A stretch of DNA of 41,750 bases from Candidatus Altimarinota bacterium (GTDB lineage Bacteria; Patescibacteriota; Gracilibacteria; BD1-5; UBA6164), in assembly GCA_020631575.1 (NCBI GenBank), contig JAHDGX010000003.1:1-41750 (forward strand). The letters are read 5' to 3'. A program made the position numbers and the translations under genes. The notes under the pieces are model-generated. The model was not told the origin of the DNA. It made no database searches and saw nothing but the letters and a program-made list of their open reading frames with translations. This document shows, in pieces, positions 32,057 through 41,750 of this stretch; the first letter of the stretch is position 1, and the number at the start of each line of letters is the position of its first letter.

Positions 32057-35000
32057 TTAATCAAGTCTGAAGAGTGCTTTATATCAATTTCACTGCATGA
32101 GTTTCACTATTGCTGTTGCAAGAGCTCTATCATCATTGATATCTATTTCAGCATTCATAATTGCTGTTTTATATGCTCTAAGTTCAAGAAAACTAGCAAG
32201 TTTTGAATCATCTCGTAATATTTCCATAATCGTCTTTACGCACAACTCTCTTTTTTGAACAGAGGTGTATTTTCAATTATAATTCACTCCCGCAAGTGCA
32301 AGATATGTTTCTTCATTTCAATCAATGCTGTAGGAAGAAAGTGCGATTTTGAGACATATACTATCTGTTTCTACAAGAGTAATTTTAGGATGGGTAAATA
32401 TACTCAGTAAGTTCTCATATCTTTGTGTCAATTTCTTTGCAGGATCTTTATCTATTGTTGCAGCGTTGAGATCTATAAGTAAATACTCCAGTCCGAGTGT
32501 TTTCATTCTCTCATAAGATATATTAGTATCATCATTATAGATATATTCCTGAAAATTAGTCAAAAGGCTATCTTCAAGTAAACGTGACATATTATCTGAT
32601 ATAAAATACTTCATAAATGTTCAAACTCTATAGATAAAAACATCATTTTTTAAATCTTTTTCGGGATATATAACTCATTTATATAAGTCTTGACGAAGCT
32701 CTTTGAGAGCATTGTCTTTTCAGGCAGATTCTAGGCTAATTCTCGATAATTCTGTAATTACTCTATCTAGTCACCCCATATCACTAATTGATTGAATTTG
32801 AGGAAGAAGTGGGTCATAATAATTTGTTCCATCAAGGATCCTTAATAGCTTATTTCGATATTCTTTAAAAATATCGTCTCTTTTATCTTCTTTAATATTT
32901 GTTTCAAAGATAATAGGAAAATATTCTGGATGAAATGTCATCAGAGCAACCTCTTCAGACATTCTCCCAACCTTGTAATCAGAATATCCTGCTGATTTTA
33001 TGTTATTAATTCAATGAGGAATAGCTGACTGTAAGAGATAGACGCTCACTATACCTAATACAATATAACTTACATGGTAATAATGTGAGTCAACTGTATC
33101 TTCTTCCAAGGAAATAAGACTCAATAATATCATCAAAATAAAGACAAAATACATGAGAATGCCATACCATACAATTCAGAAAGCAGATATAGTCCAAAGA
33201 AATACATAGAGTACAGAAAAAACATAATTTGCTAGAAAGATCTTGGTGTAACTATTTGACCTATCAAGCGTATAATAAAAATACACTAATGGAAGAAGAA
33301 AACAGGAAAGTATAACAACATATCAAACTGGTATAAATATCTGATTAAAGACTCCTGTGAGAACAGAAGAAATAGGACTAGGAATATAATATAATAGGAA
33401 AATAAGACAAAAAATAATAATTGGCCATCTATAAATTTCTTTTCTGTACGGCAGTATAACAAATATTAACGGGATAAGAGCAAAGAAAATAAAAGTGATA
33501 TCTGTAAATTCTCCCTTTTGATTTGTTTGAAACGTGAGATTCCATGGAAGTTTCAGATAGTTATTGATACCTTGCTCGTATCAAAAATATCTCCCAAAAT
33601 CTTCATTAGTTGTTGTTCATGTTTGAGATACCAGAGATAATCTCTGATCATTAATACTTTTTAATTCCTCTTGTGAATAGATAAGGTTATAATCAGGCTG
33701 GTAATACTCTCATTTTCATCAAATCAAGCTACCAATAGAAACTTCTCACTGTGATACATCTAGCTCTCAAATATGTTTTATTCCCCAAGGCATCAGAGCT
33801 AGAATAAACCCTATCATTATACATCATATTTCTACTGCTAAATTTCTAAATCATTTTGAAGATCTCTTGTCCCTTAACTTCGCAAGATATAAAAATCCAC
33901 ATCCAAAAATAATTAGTAGAATTGAAAAAGTATTTTTTATAACTCATGTAGTATCTGGAACAAGAACATTCATCATTTTCCATAAATCAATTCATGTAAA
34001 TATTCATATAAATATCATGAAGAAACCAAAAAATCAGAGAAGGTTCAGTTTTTTATAAAACAGTAAGCCCAATGCTGCAATGAGAAGTAATAGAGAAGTA
34101 AGCTTGATAGAAAATGCAATACCAATAAAAAATCATACACATGTAAGTGATCAAATAGATTTTTTATGTGAAAACTTTTCCTTTCAGAAAAGAGTGTAAA
34201 GTAAAAGCACAAATGCAATAATACTTATACTCAAAAGCCCAAAATCTAGTTTCATATCTTTTGCAAGTTGAAATACTGCCATGGGCATCATCAACGTAAT
34301 AATTACTGCAAGTAAGCCGAAATCATAATTAGTTTTATTTTGAGGAATTATAGTTTTAACAGCTAGATATATTACAATACTTACTATAACTCATGAAAAA
34401 CTGTTGAGTAAAAACGCAAAAGTTTGACTTCAAAATAAAAATCAGATTCAAGTGTATAGTTGCCAAAAATACATTTGCCCAACTGAGATTAATTCTCACC
34501 CCCCTGAAAGAAGTTTAGGAAAGTTCATGTATACTCAGAGATCATCCCATCAAATTGGGAATGGACGAAATACACTAATGAAATTTACACTCAGCAGAAA
34601 AGTTATAACCAGATATTGTAGCTCATCGATTACAAGAGATATTGATCCCCTTGGGTCTTTCAGAGAATACATCTTCAATGGTTTTGATATATGAGTAAAG
34701 ATATTTTTTATCTCTTGAAGTGAGAAGGCAACATATAAACCTAATAGTACTAATACTCAATATAAGTTATACAATCCAAATGCAGCTAAAACGAAAAGCA
34801 AAATAATAAATAATGCAAAACCCAAAGCCCCTGAAACCATAATTTTTAGAAATGGATGATCAAGATTGATATAATCTCTCATTCTAAACAGGATACTTCT
34901 TCAGAAGCTATAGCATATCAACCAAAAGAAAGAAATAAATAATAGGTAGCTTACAACTTTAAAAAACAAAATTATTCAAAGTGTTGTTTCAGATCAGATA

Positions 35001-35257
35001 ATTCCAAAGAAGAAACATGATAAGGCTAAAAAATGTACTAAGAATATAAAAATTAGTGTTTTTGCGCTTACACAGATACGATTCTCTCAAAGAAACGATT
35101 GATACATTTTATATCAACCATACACAAAGCTTATAATTATAAGATATATAAAGAAATGATTCTTTACTACTGAATGAATTGGGTAATATATGTAGTAAAA
35201 ATATATACTTAAAACTGCCATCAATAACAATAATGCCTTTTGAGCTGAATGATTCAT
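32057..35257 (-). CDS. Large polytopic membrane protein, GT-C glycosyltransferase-like
   Basis: 1066 aa. The first roughly 650 residues contain more than a dozen hydrophobic helices; the C-terminal 400 are mainly soluble (for example LLRILDGTNYYDPLLPQIQ, MKTLGLEYLLIDLNAAT). Near residue 235, after a helix, lies PIGWDDLGVYMNFP: an Asp-Asp pair in the first external loop is the catalytic mark of GT-C enzymes such as ArnT and protein O-mannosyltransferases, which move sugars from lipid carriers to targets outside the membrane. Overall size and the large soluble tail also fit YfhO-like or oligosaccharyltransferase-like proteins. Family assignment is tentative. It is a single-gene unit, with the surface-glycan cluster 1.4 kb away on the other strand. 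Confidence 0.72.
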
Positions 35258-35321
35258 ATTTATTAATAATACATGTAATATTTTTATAGTTTTTAGAATA
35301 TGATAAATGTATGAAAAGTAA

Positions 35322-35351
35322 AAGTTTTGTCTGAAAGCAGACTTTACTTTC
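35322..35351. other. Interrupted inverted repeat upstream of the malic enzyme gene
   Basis: AAGT-TTT-GTCTG / CAGAC-TTT-ACTT with loop AAAG. It lies in the 143-nt divergent gap between the GT-C-like gene and the malic enzyme gene, just upstream of the latter's promoter. It could be an operator; function unknown. Confidence 0.3.
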
Positions 35352-35362
35352 CTAAAGTATTC

Positions 35363-35368
35363 TATACA
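35363..35368 (+). promoter_or_regulatory. -10 box of the malic enzyme gene
   Basis: TATACA beginning 38 nt before the ATG; a TTTACT at 35343-35348 is 14 nt upstream. Confidence 0.4.
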
Positions 35369-35400
35369 TTAGAAAAATATTTTTAATAAAAACCATCTAA

Positions 35401-36561
35401 ATGAATTACGATCAAAAAGCTTTGGAGCTCCATGAGAAGTTTCAATGAAAGATTGAAACAAAGTTAAAAACAGGAATTAACTCTCAAGAAGATCTCTCAA
35501 CTGTATATTCTCCATGAGTAGCTGCTCCATGTCTTGCAATAGCAAAAAATACTTCACAAGTAAAGAAATATACCCTTGCGGGAAATACAGTCGCTGTTAT
35601 CTCCGATGGATCTGCTGTATTAGGATTATGAAATATTGGTCCCGAAGCATCTCTTCCAGTTATGGAAGGGAAATGTGCTCTTTTTAAACAATTTGCTTGA
35701 GTCAATGCATTTCCTATTGTATTAAATACTCAAGACACTGAAGAAATTATCTCAACGATTAAAAATATCGCTCCTGGACTATGATGAATAAATCTCGAAG
35801 ATATATCAGCTCCTCGTTGCTTTGAAATTGAAAATAGATTAAAAGCCGAGTTAGATATACCAGTCTTTCATGATGATCAACATGGAACAGCAATAGTATG
35901 TCTTGCTGGTCTTATCAATGCTCTGAAAATAGTTAATAAACAAAAAGAAGACGTTAAAGTGGTAGTAAACTGAGTTGGGGCAGCTGGAGTAGCAATAACA
36001 AATCTACTTTTAAAATATTGAGTAAAGAATATTGTAGTCGTTGACTCAGCTGGAGCAATATACAAATGAAGAGAAAGACTCAATCCAGAAAAAGAACTCT
36101 TGAGCAATACAACAAATACAGCTTGTATTTTAGATCCTGAAAGTTCTGAATGTGTAAGATGATGACTTATTCAGGCTGTATCATGAGCAGATGTATTCCT
36201 CTGAGTCTCAGCACCATGAGTTCTTACGAAAAATATGGTAAAAAGCATGAATAAAGATGCAATTATATTTGCCATGGCTAATCCAACCCCTGAGATTATG
36301 CCAGAGCTTGCATATGAAGCAGGAGCAAAAATAGTAGCAACGGGCCGATCTGATTATCCAAATCAAATCAATAATGTTCTTGTATTTCCATGAATATTTA
36401 AATGAGCACTTGAATCATGAGTCAATGCAATAAGCGATGATATGAAAATTTCTGCTGCGGAGGCTCTAGCGAGTTATGTAAAAGATCCTACTGCCAATAA
36501 TATTATACCAGGGCCCTTTGAAAACTGAATTGCAGAGCTTATAGCCCAAAGTATAAAATAA
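35401..36561 (+). CDS. Malic enzyme (NAD(P)-dependent, short bacterial form)
   Basis: 386 aa, the length of the catalytic part of MaeB-type enzymes without the phosphotransacetylase domain. Converts malate to pyruvate and CO2 with reduction of NAD(P). Visible signatures: VYSPGVAAPC, VISDGSAVLGLGNIGPEA, VMEGKCALFKQFAGV with the active-site Lys, DDQHGTAIV for metal binding, the dinucleotide loop VVNGVGAAGVA, and SDYPNQINNV near the end. Several of these Gly are TGA, among them the first of GVGAAG. Start ATG has no Shine-Dalgarno. A terminator follows. It is one of the very few central-metabolism genes in the window. Confidence 0.95.
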
Positions 36562-36576
36562 ACATGTTTTTAACAT

Positions 36577-36608
36577 AAAATATCTTCCACTGTTGGAAGA
36601 TATTTTTT
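36577..36608 (+). terminator. Terminator after the malic enzyme gene
   Basis: 13-bp stem AAAATATCTTCCA / TGGAAGATATTTT with loop CTGT, then a T-run. Its right arm includes the -35 hexamer of the next promoter. Confidence 0.85.
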
Positions 36609-36620
36609 CCTTAGTATACT
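36593..36620 (+). promoter_or_regulatory. Promoter of the glycan cluster
   Basis: TTGGAA (36593-36598, inside the terminator arm), 16-nt spacer, TATACT (36615-36620), beginning 37 nt before the TTG start at 36652. A second TATACT is at 36626-36631. Confidence 0.5.
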
Positions 36621-36651
36621 AGACTTATACTTATTTATTCTCAAAAAAGTT

Positions 36652-38172
36652 TTGATTGATCAGCATGCATCACTCTCTGAAAAATTCTTAAAAAAAGGTT
36701 TTTGGCTCTATCTATTCACTTTTTTAGTAGCTCCTATATGATACTTTATAAAGATACTCATATCTTGAGAGGTATCTGTTTCAGATTTGGGAGTACTATA
36801 TTGAGTTATTAGTCTGATTACTTTACTATCAGCTTTTTCAGATTTAGGTATTTGAGAATCCCTCAAGTATTTTCTTCCTCAGTATATACAAAACAAACAA
36901 TATTCTCATATAAAATCGATACTTCTTTATGCCACTATAATACAATTTTTAGTAGGAGGAATACTTGCATTAACATTCTTCTTTTGAGCAGATTTCCTTG
37001 CAAATAATTATTTTAAAAATCCTACATCTTGAGAAGTCATGAAAGTGTTTTCACTCTTCTTCTTAGGGATAAATATTTTTCAAATTATATCTCAGTTTTT
37101 TCTTGCAGTACAAAATACTCTGTATTATAAATTAGCTGAATTTATAAGAAATATATTCATGTTGCTTTCTGTATTTCTCATATTATTTCTAGATCTGGGA
37201 AGTGTTGTAAATTTTTGATACATATGGATTATATGATTATATATTTGAGTCTTTTATAGTGTTTGGATTTTTGTACAAAAATACTATTACCACTTCCTGC
37301 ATAAAGAGTCTATAGTTTGGTCTTATAAATTATTTAAAGAATTTTTTGGTTATGCTTTACTTGTTTTTATTTCAGCTCAAGCATCAGTGATTTTATCACA
37401 AATTGATATGCAAATGATAATACTCATGCTCTGAACCCTTGAAGCCTGATATTACACAACGTATATGAGTCTTATTATGATACCGTTTTTACTTATATGA
37501 CCTGTATTCTTACTCCTACTCCCTGTGTTTTCAGAACAGTATGCAAAAAAGAATATTCCAAGTATTATTTCAATGAAAATATTTTTCCAAAAATATTTTA
37601 TTGCTTTGTGAATATTTTTCGGCTTATTCCTTTTTGTTTTCTCAAAAGAAATCTCGTTTGTATTATTTTGAGAAAATTTTACAAAATCTTGAGAAATACT
37701 TCGGTATTCATCTTTGTTTTTGCTATTTAACTTCTTGCTGCAAATAAACTTCAATATACTTGGAGCAATTGGACGAATACAATCAAAATTAAATATCACA
37801 CTTATAGCTATTGTCTTTAATATGGTATTAAATATTGTATTAATATGAAAAATATGAGTATACGGAGCAGCCCTCGCAACATGAATTTGATGGTTATTAA
37901 TATGGATACTATCAGAGATGAGTTTATGAAAACAATATTTCAAAATCCCAAACATGATATTTATATCAAAAAATATTTTTCTACTTTGATGAGTCGCTTT
38001 TATAAGCAGTTATTTTGTTAGTCCTATTATTTATTCAAACTCAAGAATCATAAGTCTTATCTTTATCTTGTGAATAGGAATCAGTTGGGTATTATATTTC
38101 TGTATTATAAACTTACACGAGTGTAAACTATTTATATCTGAAGTTAAAAAAATAAAATGAAAAAAGTCATAA
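36652..38172 (+). CDS. Wzx-type polysaccharide flippase (MATE/MVF superfamily)
   Basis: 506 aa with about 12-14 hydrophobic helices. Members flip lipid-linked sugar repeat units to the outer face of the membrane. The first part (EKFLKKGFWLYLFTFLVAPIGYF, then SDLGVLYGVISLITLLSAFSDLG) has the pattern of Wzx and related exporters, and a later segment LGAIGRIQSKLNITLIAIVFNMVLN-type fits as well. Start taken as TTG 36652, the only plausible initiator ahead of the first helix and 37 nt after a TATACT box. The gene overlaps the next by 16 nt, so translation is coupled. It leads the surface-glycan cluster. Confidence 0.85.
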
Positions 38173-39206
38173 CAATTGTCTGAACTCGTCCAGAACTTAT
38201 TAGACTCAGTGAAATAATCAAAGTACTAGATGTACATACACATCATATATTTGTTCATACTGGGCAAAATTTCACTCCAAATTTGCATGATAATTTTTTT
38301 GATGAACTCAAAATACGAAAACCTGATTATCAATTTAATACACAGGCAAGGTCTGGTTTTGAGTTTATATGAAACATGTATATGGATATTGATAATGTAC
38401 TGGAAAAAGAGCAGCCTGATGTGGTTCTCATTCTGTGAGATACTAACTCAGCTTTGAGTGCATATGTAGCAAAGAGAAAATCTATTCCAGTATTTCATAT
38501 GGAAGCATGAAATAGATGTTATGATGACAGAGTTCCTGAAGAAGTAAACCGTAGAATTGTTGATTCTCTTTCAGAATATCTACTCCCCTACACACAAAGA
38601 AGTAGAGAACAATTGTTACAAGAGTGATATCATCCAAGTAAAATAATTGTTACATGAAACCCTATTACGGAGGTAATACAAAAACATCTACCAAATATTC
38701 CCAGTAATGAAGAAACGGAAAAATACGTACTTGTAACTCTACATCGTCAAGAAAATGTAACAATAAAAGAAAATCTAGAGTGATTATTTACTGCCTTTTC
38801 AAGTATCGCTAATGAAAAAAGAGTAATACTTTCTTTGCATCCAAAACTTGAAGAAATGATGAAAAAGTTTAAAATCACTCCACACAAAAATATAATACTT
38901 GCTCAGCCGTTTTGATTTAAAAAATTTCTCTCTCTCGAGAAATATGCAGACTGTGTATTATCCGATAGTTGAACTGTTCCAGAGGAATGTAACATCTTGT
39001 GAACCCCCTGTGTTCTACTACGAACATCTACAGAAAGACCAGAATTACTTGAAAATAATTCTATGATACTCAGTGGAATAAAAGCAGAAGAAATACTACA
39101 ATCATATAATGTTGTAATGAGAACATCAACCTGAGAGATTCCTGCAGACTATAAAGACGGAAACGTTTCTGAAAAAATATTAAAGCTTATTTTACGACAT
39201 ATATAA
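38157..39206 (+). CDS. UDP-GlcNAc 2-epimerase, FnlC/WbjD/CapG type
   Basis: 349 aa, GT-B fold. Begins with KKVITIVGTRPELIRLSEII, and carries HTGQNF, LGDTNSALSAY, FHMEAGNRCYDDRVPEE and VTLHRQEN. The combination IRLS and HMEAGNRC is characteristic of the epimerases that finish synthesis of UDP-N-acetyl-L-fucosamine-type sugars rather than WecB, which makes UDP-ManNAc; assignment to that branch is from memory of the family. The following two genes encode the matching earlier steps, which supports it. The start overlaps the Wzx gene by 16 nt. Confidence 0.85.
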
Positions 39207-39213
39207 CATACAC

Positions 39214-40206
39214 ATGAATATTGATTTCAATAACGCAAGAATACTCATCACATGAGGAAGTGGATCATGGTGAAACGAACTAACACAGCAACTTATTGGA
39301 AAATATAAGCCAAAGGAAGTAATTATCTATTCACGGTGAGAACTTGCACAAGTGCTTATGCAGAGAAGGCTCTGAAAAATAGAAAATATATCTTATATAG
39401 TATGAGATATTAGAGATTACCCGAGACTTCTTGAAAGTATGAGAGGAATAGATTATGTTTTTCATCTTGCTGCTCTAAAGCACGTACCTGTATGTGAGGA
39501 TCATCCTTGGGAAAGTGTACAGACAAATATTAACGGTACGGAAAATGTTGTAAAAGCTTCCATAGCTCAAGATGTTAAAATGGTTATAGATATCTCAACA
39601 GATAAAGCTTGTAACCCTATCAACGTGTATGGAACTTGTAAATCTGTTGGGGAGAAACTTATTATCCAAGCAAACAAGAAAGAAGGTATAACAAAATTTG
39701 TATGTGTAAGAGCTTGAAATGTCATGGGAACAAACGGGAGTATCATACCATTTTTTAAAGAACTATTACAAAAATGAGAAACTCTTCCAATTACAGATAT
39801 AGAAATGACTCGTTACTTTATGACGCTACAAGAAGCAATAGGATTAGTCTTTAAAGCAACTCAAAATTGTCATGGAGGAGAAACATATGTTACAAAAATG
39901 CCTGCTTGTAAGATCATCGATCTTGCCCAAGTACTATCAAAACACTATAACAGAGATCTTAATTATAAAGTGATAGGAATTCGTCCAGGAGAAAAGCTCC
40001 ATGAAGAACTTATATCTGAATACGAAGCACCATATACAGTAGAAGATGAAGATTTTAGAATCGCGCTACCCCAAGATGGATACCAAGATATAAATTACAG
40101 CAACTACAAAAAAATGTCTGATCACAAGTACACGAGTAACGATGTTCTTATGAATCATCAGGAAATTCATGAAATGCTAGAGGCTGGATGATTTCTACAA
40201 GATTAA
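39214..40206 (+). CDS. UDP-GlcNAc 4,6-dehydratase (5-inverting), FnlA/CapE/PseB type
   Basis: 330 aa extended SDR enzyme. NAD(P)-binding loop ITGGSGSWGNE at residues 12-22; HLAALKHVPVCEDHP; STDKACNPINVYGTCK with Tyr139 and Lys143; then GNVMGTNGSIIPFF, MTRYFMTLQEAIGLV and GIRPGEKLHEELIS. These belong to the family that removes water from UDP-GlcNAc while inverting C5, starting L-sugars. The C-terminal end SDHKYTSNDVLM fits FnlA/CapE more than PseB. It starts 7 nt after the epimerase gene. Confidence 0.9.
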
Positions 40207-40215
40207 TAATAAATA

Positions 40216-40965
40216 ATGGATAAGATACTCATTACATGAGGAACTGGAAGGCTCTGAAAAGCTTGCAGAAAGATATTCCCTGATGCTCTGTATCCATCAA
40301 GTAAAGATATGGATATAACTGACCCTCAACAAGTTAAGACGTACATATCTCAAAATAAGCCTGACTCTGTTATACATTTAGCAGCTCTTGCTGGTATACC
40401 AGATTGTGAAAAAAATAAAGAAAAAGCTTGGAATATAAACGTAGAAGGAACAAAAAATATACTTACTGCCTGCAGAGATAATTCTGTTAGTAAGTTCTTA
40501 TATCTTCAAACCGCATGTATATTTTCATGAGAAGATGCTCCATACGACGAAAATAGTCTTCCAGACCCAAAACATTATTATTGATTCACAAAAGCTATTG
40601 CAGAAGAAATAGTAAAATCATATAATTCAGATACTCTTACCACACTTATAGCACGTACGAACTTTACAACGATGCCTTGGGAATATGAAAAAGCTTTTAC
40701 AGATAGATTTTGAACCTATTTATTTGCACAATGAGTTGCTAAATGACTCAAAGATTTTATAAAAGATAATAAGTGAGAGAAAATTATACATATATGTGGA
40801 GAAAGAAAAATTTCTATGTATGATTATGCAACTCTTGGCTGAAGTAAAGTCTGAAAGATGAATCTATGAGACTACTCCTGACCAAATCTCACAAGAGACA
40901 TGTCACTCATAACAAAGAAATGGGAAACATACAAAATAGAAGATAGTGATTATAATGATAACTAA
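40216..40965 (+). CDS. RmlD-like NAD(P)-dependent sugar reductase
   Basis: 249 aa. Nucleotide loop ILITGGTGRLGKACR at the N-terminus; MDITDPQQVKTYISQNKPDSVIHLAALAGIPDCE is the RmlD pattern; active-site Tyr122-x3-Lys126 in HYYGFTKAIAEE. It ends soon after the SDR core, without the cupin domain of CapF/WbjC, so it resembles WbvR-type reductases used for UDP-N-acetyl-L-quinovosamine or dTDP-L-rhamnose. With its neighbours it would give a 6-deoxy-L-amino sugar. The next gene overlaps its end. Confidence 0.82.
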
Positions 40966-41701
40966 ACAACATATGAAAAAGCTCTTTGAAAAAATTGCAA
41001 TGTGACTAAAACACTATATAGTTTTTTACTATATAAAGCTAGAAAATGTGTACCTTAAAAAGATAGGGCATATTTCAGCTCTAGAGTATAAAATCAGATC
41101 TATGTTTCTCGCATGAGTAGAAACAAAGTGATATTATTATCCATATCAAAGCTACCCTCCTCTCAATATTAGATGACAGCGATCAAGTGCATCACGAGTT
41201 TGAAACTATGGCCTTTTAAAATATGTTGATAAAAATAAAACCGTACTAGATATTTGAGGGAATGTAGGTTTTCTATCTCTTTATCTTTCAAAATTTGCAA
41301 AACATATTGATATAGTAGAATATGCAAAATACGCAGCTGAGATTTGAAAGTATCTACAAAAAGAAGAAAATATAAAAAATGTCACTATAATTAATTGAGA
41401 CTTTGGAAAGTACAAGACGGATAAGAAATATGACCTTATTATGAGCTTTGCTGTACACTGGTGGGTCTGAATAGAGTTTAATAACTATATGCAAAAAATA
41501 TCAGATCTTATGACTGAAGATGGGACATTTATTATAGAAAGCCATTTCATTTATAAATGAATCTCGCGATCCTGAGATGATTCAGATCTCCAAAAACAGA
41601 TAGAAAAAACATGACTCTTTCAGATTATTGACTCAGGAATAAGTGACGACGATTTCTGAGTGATGAGAGATTTCTTTGTACTTCAAAAAATATCATGATA
41701 G
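40955..41701 (+). CDS. Class I SAM-dependent methyltransferase
   Basis: 248 aa from ATG 40955 (overlaps the reductase end by 11 nt); an in-frame ATG at 40973 is an alternative start. SAM motif I is VLDIGGNVGFLSL near residue 95, followed by an acidic residue at the end of the next strand (IDIVEYAKYA), a motif II-like region (YDLIMSFAVHWW) and a post-motif strand (GTFIIESHF). It likely methylates a sugar or a lipid-linked glycan intermediate; the target is not evident. No membrane helix. Stop TAG overlaps the next start (ATGATAG). Confidence 0.85.
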
Positions 41702-41750
41702 ATATACAATCACAAATACGTAAAAAAGTCTGACTAGGGACTTTATTTGT
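41695..41750 (+). CDS. Start of an unknown gene (truncated by the window edge)
   Basis: ATG 41695 overlaps the methyltransferase stop and is in a different frame. Only 18 codons are visible: MIDIQSQIRKKVGLGTLF, including one TGA as Gly. Translational coupling implies it belongs to the glycan cluster. No family can be named. Confidence 0.5.

Noticed and set aside
1..41750. Many short open frames under the standard code, suggesting a decayed or pseudogene-rich region
   Set aside because: They join into full-length conserved proteins once TGA is read as Gly; no frameshift or real decay is needed.
1..41750. UGA as tryptophan (code 4) or selenocysteine
   Set aside because: TGA falls on conserved Gly, Trp positions use TGG, and TGA is far too frequent and lacks SECIS-like context for selenocysteine.
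1..41750. CRISPR array, tRNA or rRNA genes
   Set aside because: No regularly spaced repeats and no cloverleaf or rRNA-like sequence was noticed by eye; a tRNAscan run would settle the tRNA question.

Overview
The window can only be read if UGA encodes glycine (NCBI code 25). In frame after frame TGA sits at invariant glycines, for example both Walker A loops of the Clp ATPase, the malic enzyme nucleotide-binding loop and the SecD glycines, while TGG remains tryptophan and every gene stops at TAA (28) or TAG (6). With the low G+C content this points to a Candidate Phyla Radiation bacterium of the Gracilibacteria / Absconditabacteria (BD1-5/SR1) type. The sequence alone does not separate those two. 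Under the standard code nearly all genes would look like rows of broken fragments; no real pseudogene, insertion sequence, prophage, CRISPR array, tRNA or rRNA was seen.

Layout. 1-1.1 kb: tail of an exported Ig-like protein and a small YtxH-like protein (convergent). 1.27-4.3 kb: ClpC-type ATPase and a small unknown. 4.4-7.4 kb: two secreted unknowns. 7.4-12.4 kb: map, a Xer recombinase with an extra N-terminal domain, a kinase-like protein, a small unknown, pth, murC. 12.4-20.3 kb (minus): one tightly coupled six-gene run, secD - bcp - RnfD/NqrB-like membrane protein - small TM protein - two large exported proteins. 20.4-22.3 kb: rlmN and a pilin-like gene, divergent. 22.3-26.5 kb (minus): a 1401-aa cytoplasmic protein of unknown function. 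26.6-30.7 kb: rseP-like protease, HD hydrolase, tgt, SpoT-like HD hydrolase. 30.7-32.0 kb: FTR1 iron permease divergent from a DtxR/MntR regulator. 32.1-35.3 kb (minus): a 1066-aa GT-C-like membrane protein. 35.4-36.6 kb: malic enzyme. 36.65 kb to the end: a surface-glycan cluster with Wzx flippase, UDP-GlcNAc 2-epimerase, 4,6-dehydratase, reductase, methyltransferase and the start of another gene.

The genome is very compact: no gap exceeds about 200 bases. Genes commonly overlap or abut, convergent pairs share one hairpin terminator, and stop codons often lie inside those hairpins. Shine-Dalgarno sequences are essentially absent. Instead a TATACT-like -10 box lies 35-39 nt before the start codon of most first-in-operon genes, implying leaders of about 25 nt.

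Functionally the window combines protein quality control (ClpC, RseP), export (SecD), iron uptake and control, translation and RNA modification (Map, Pth, RlmN, Tgt), cell wall (MurC) and a surface programme of exported cysteine-containing proteins plus an N-acetylated 6-deoxy-L-amino-sugar glycan. The least explained parts are the secD-bcp-RnfD-like surface operon, the secreted pair at 4.4-7.4 kb and the 1401-aa protein.
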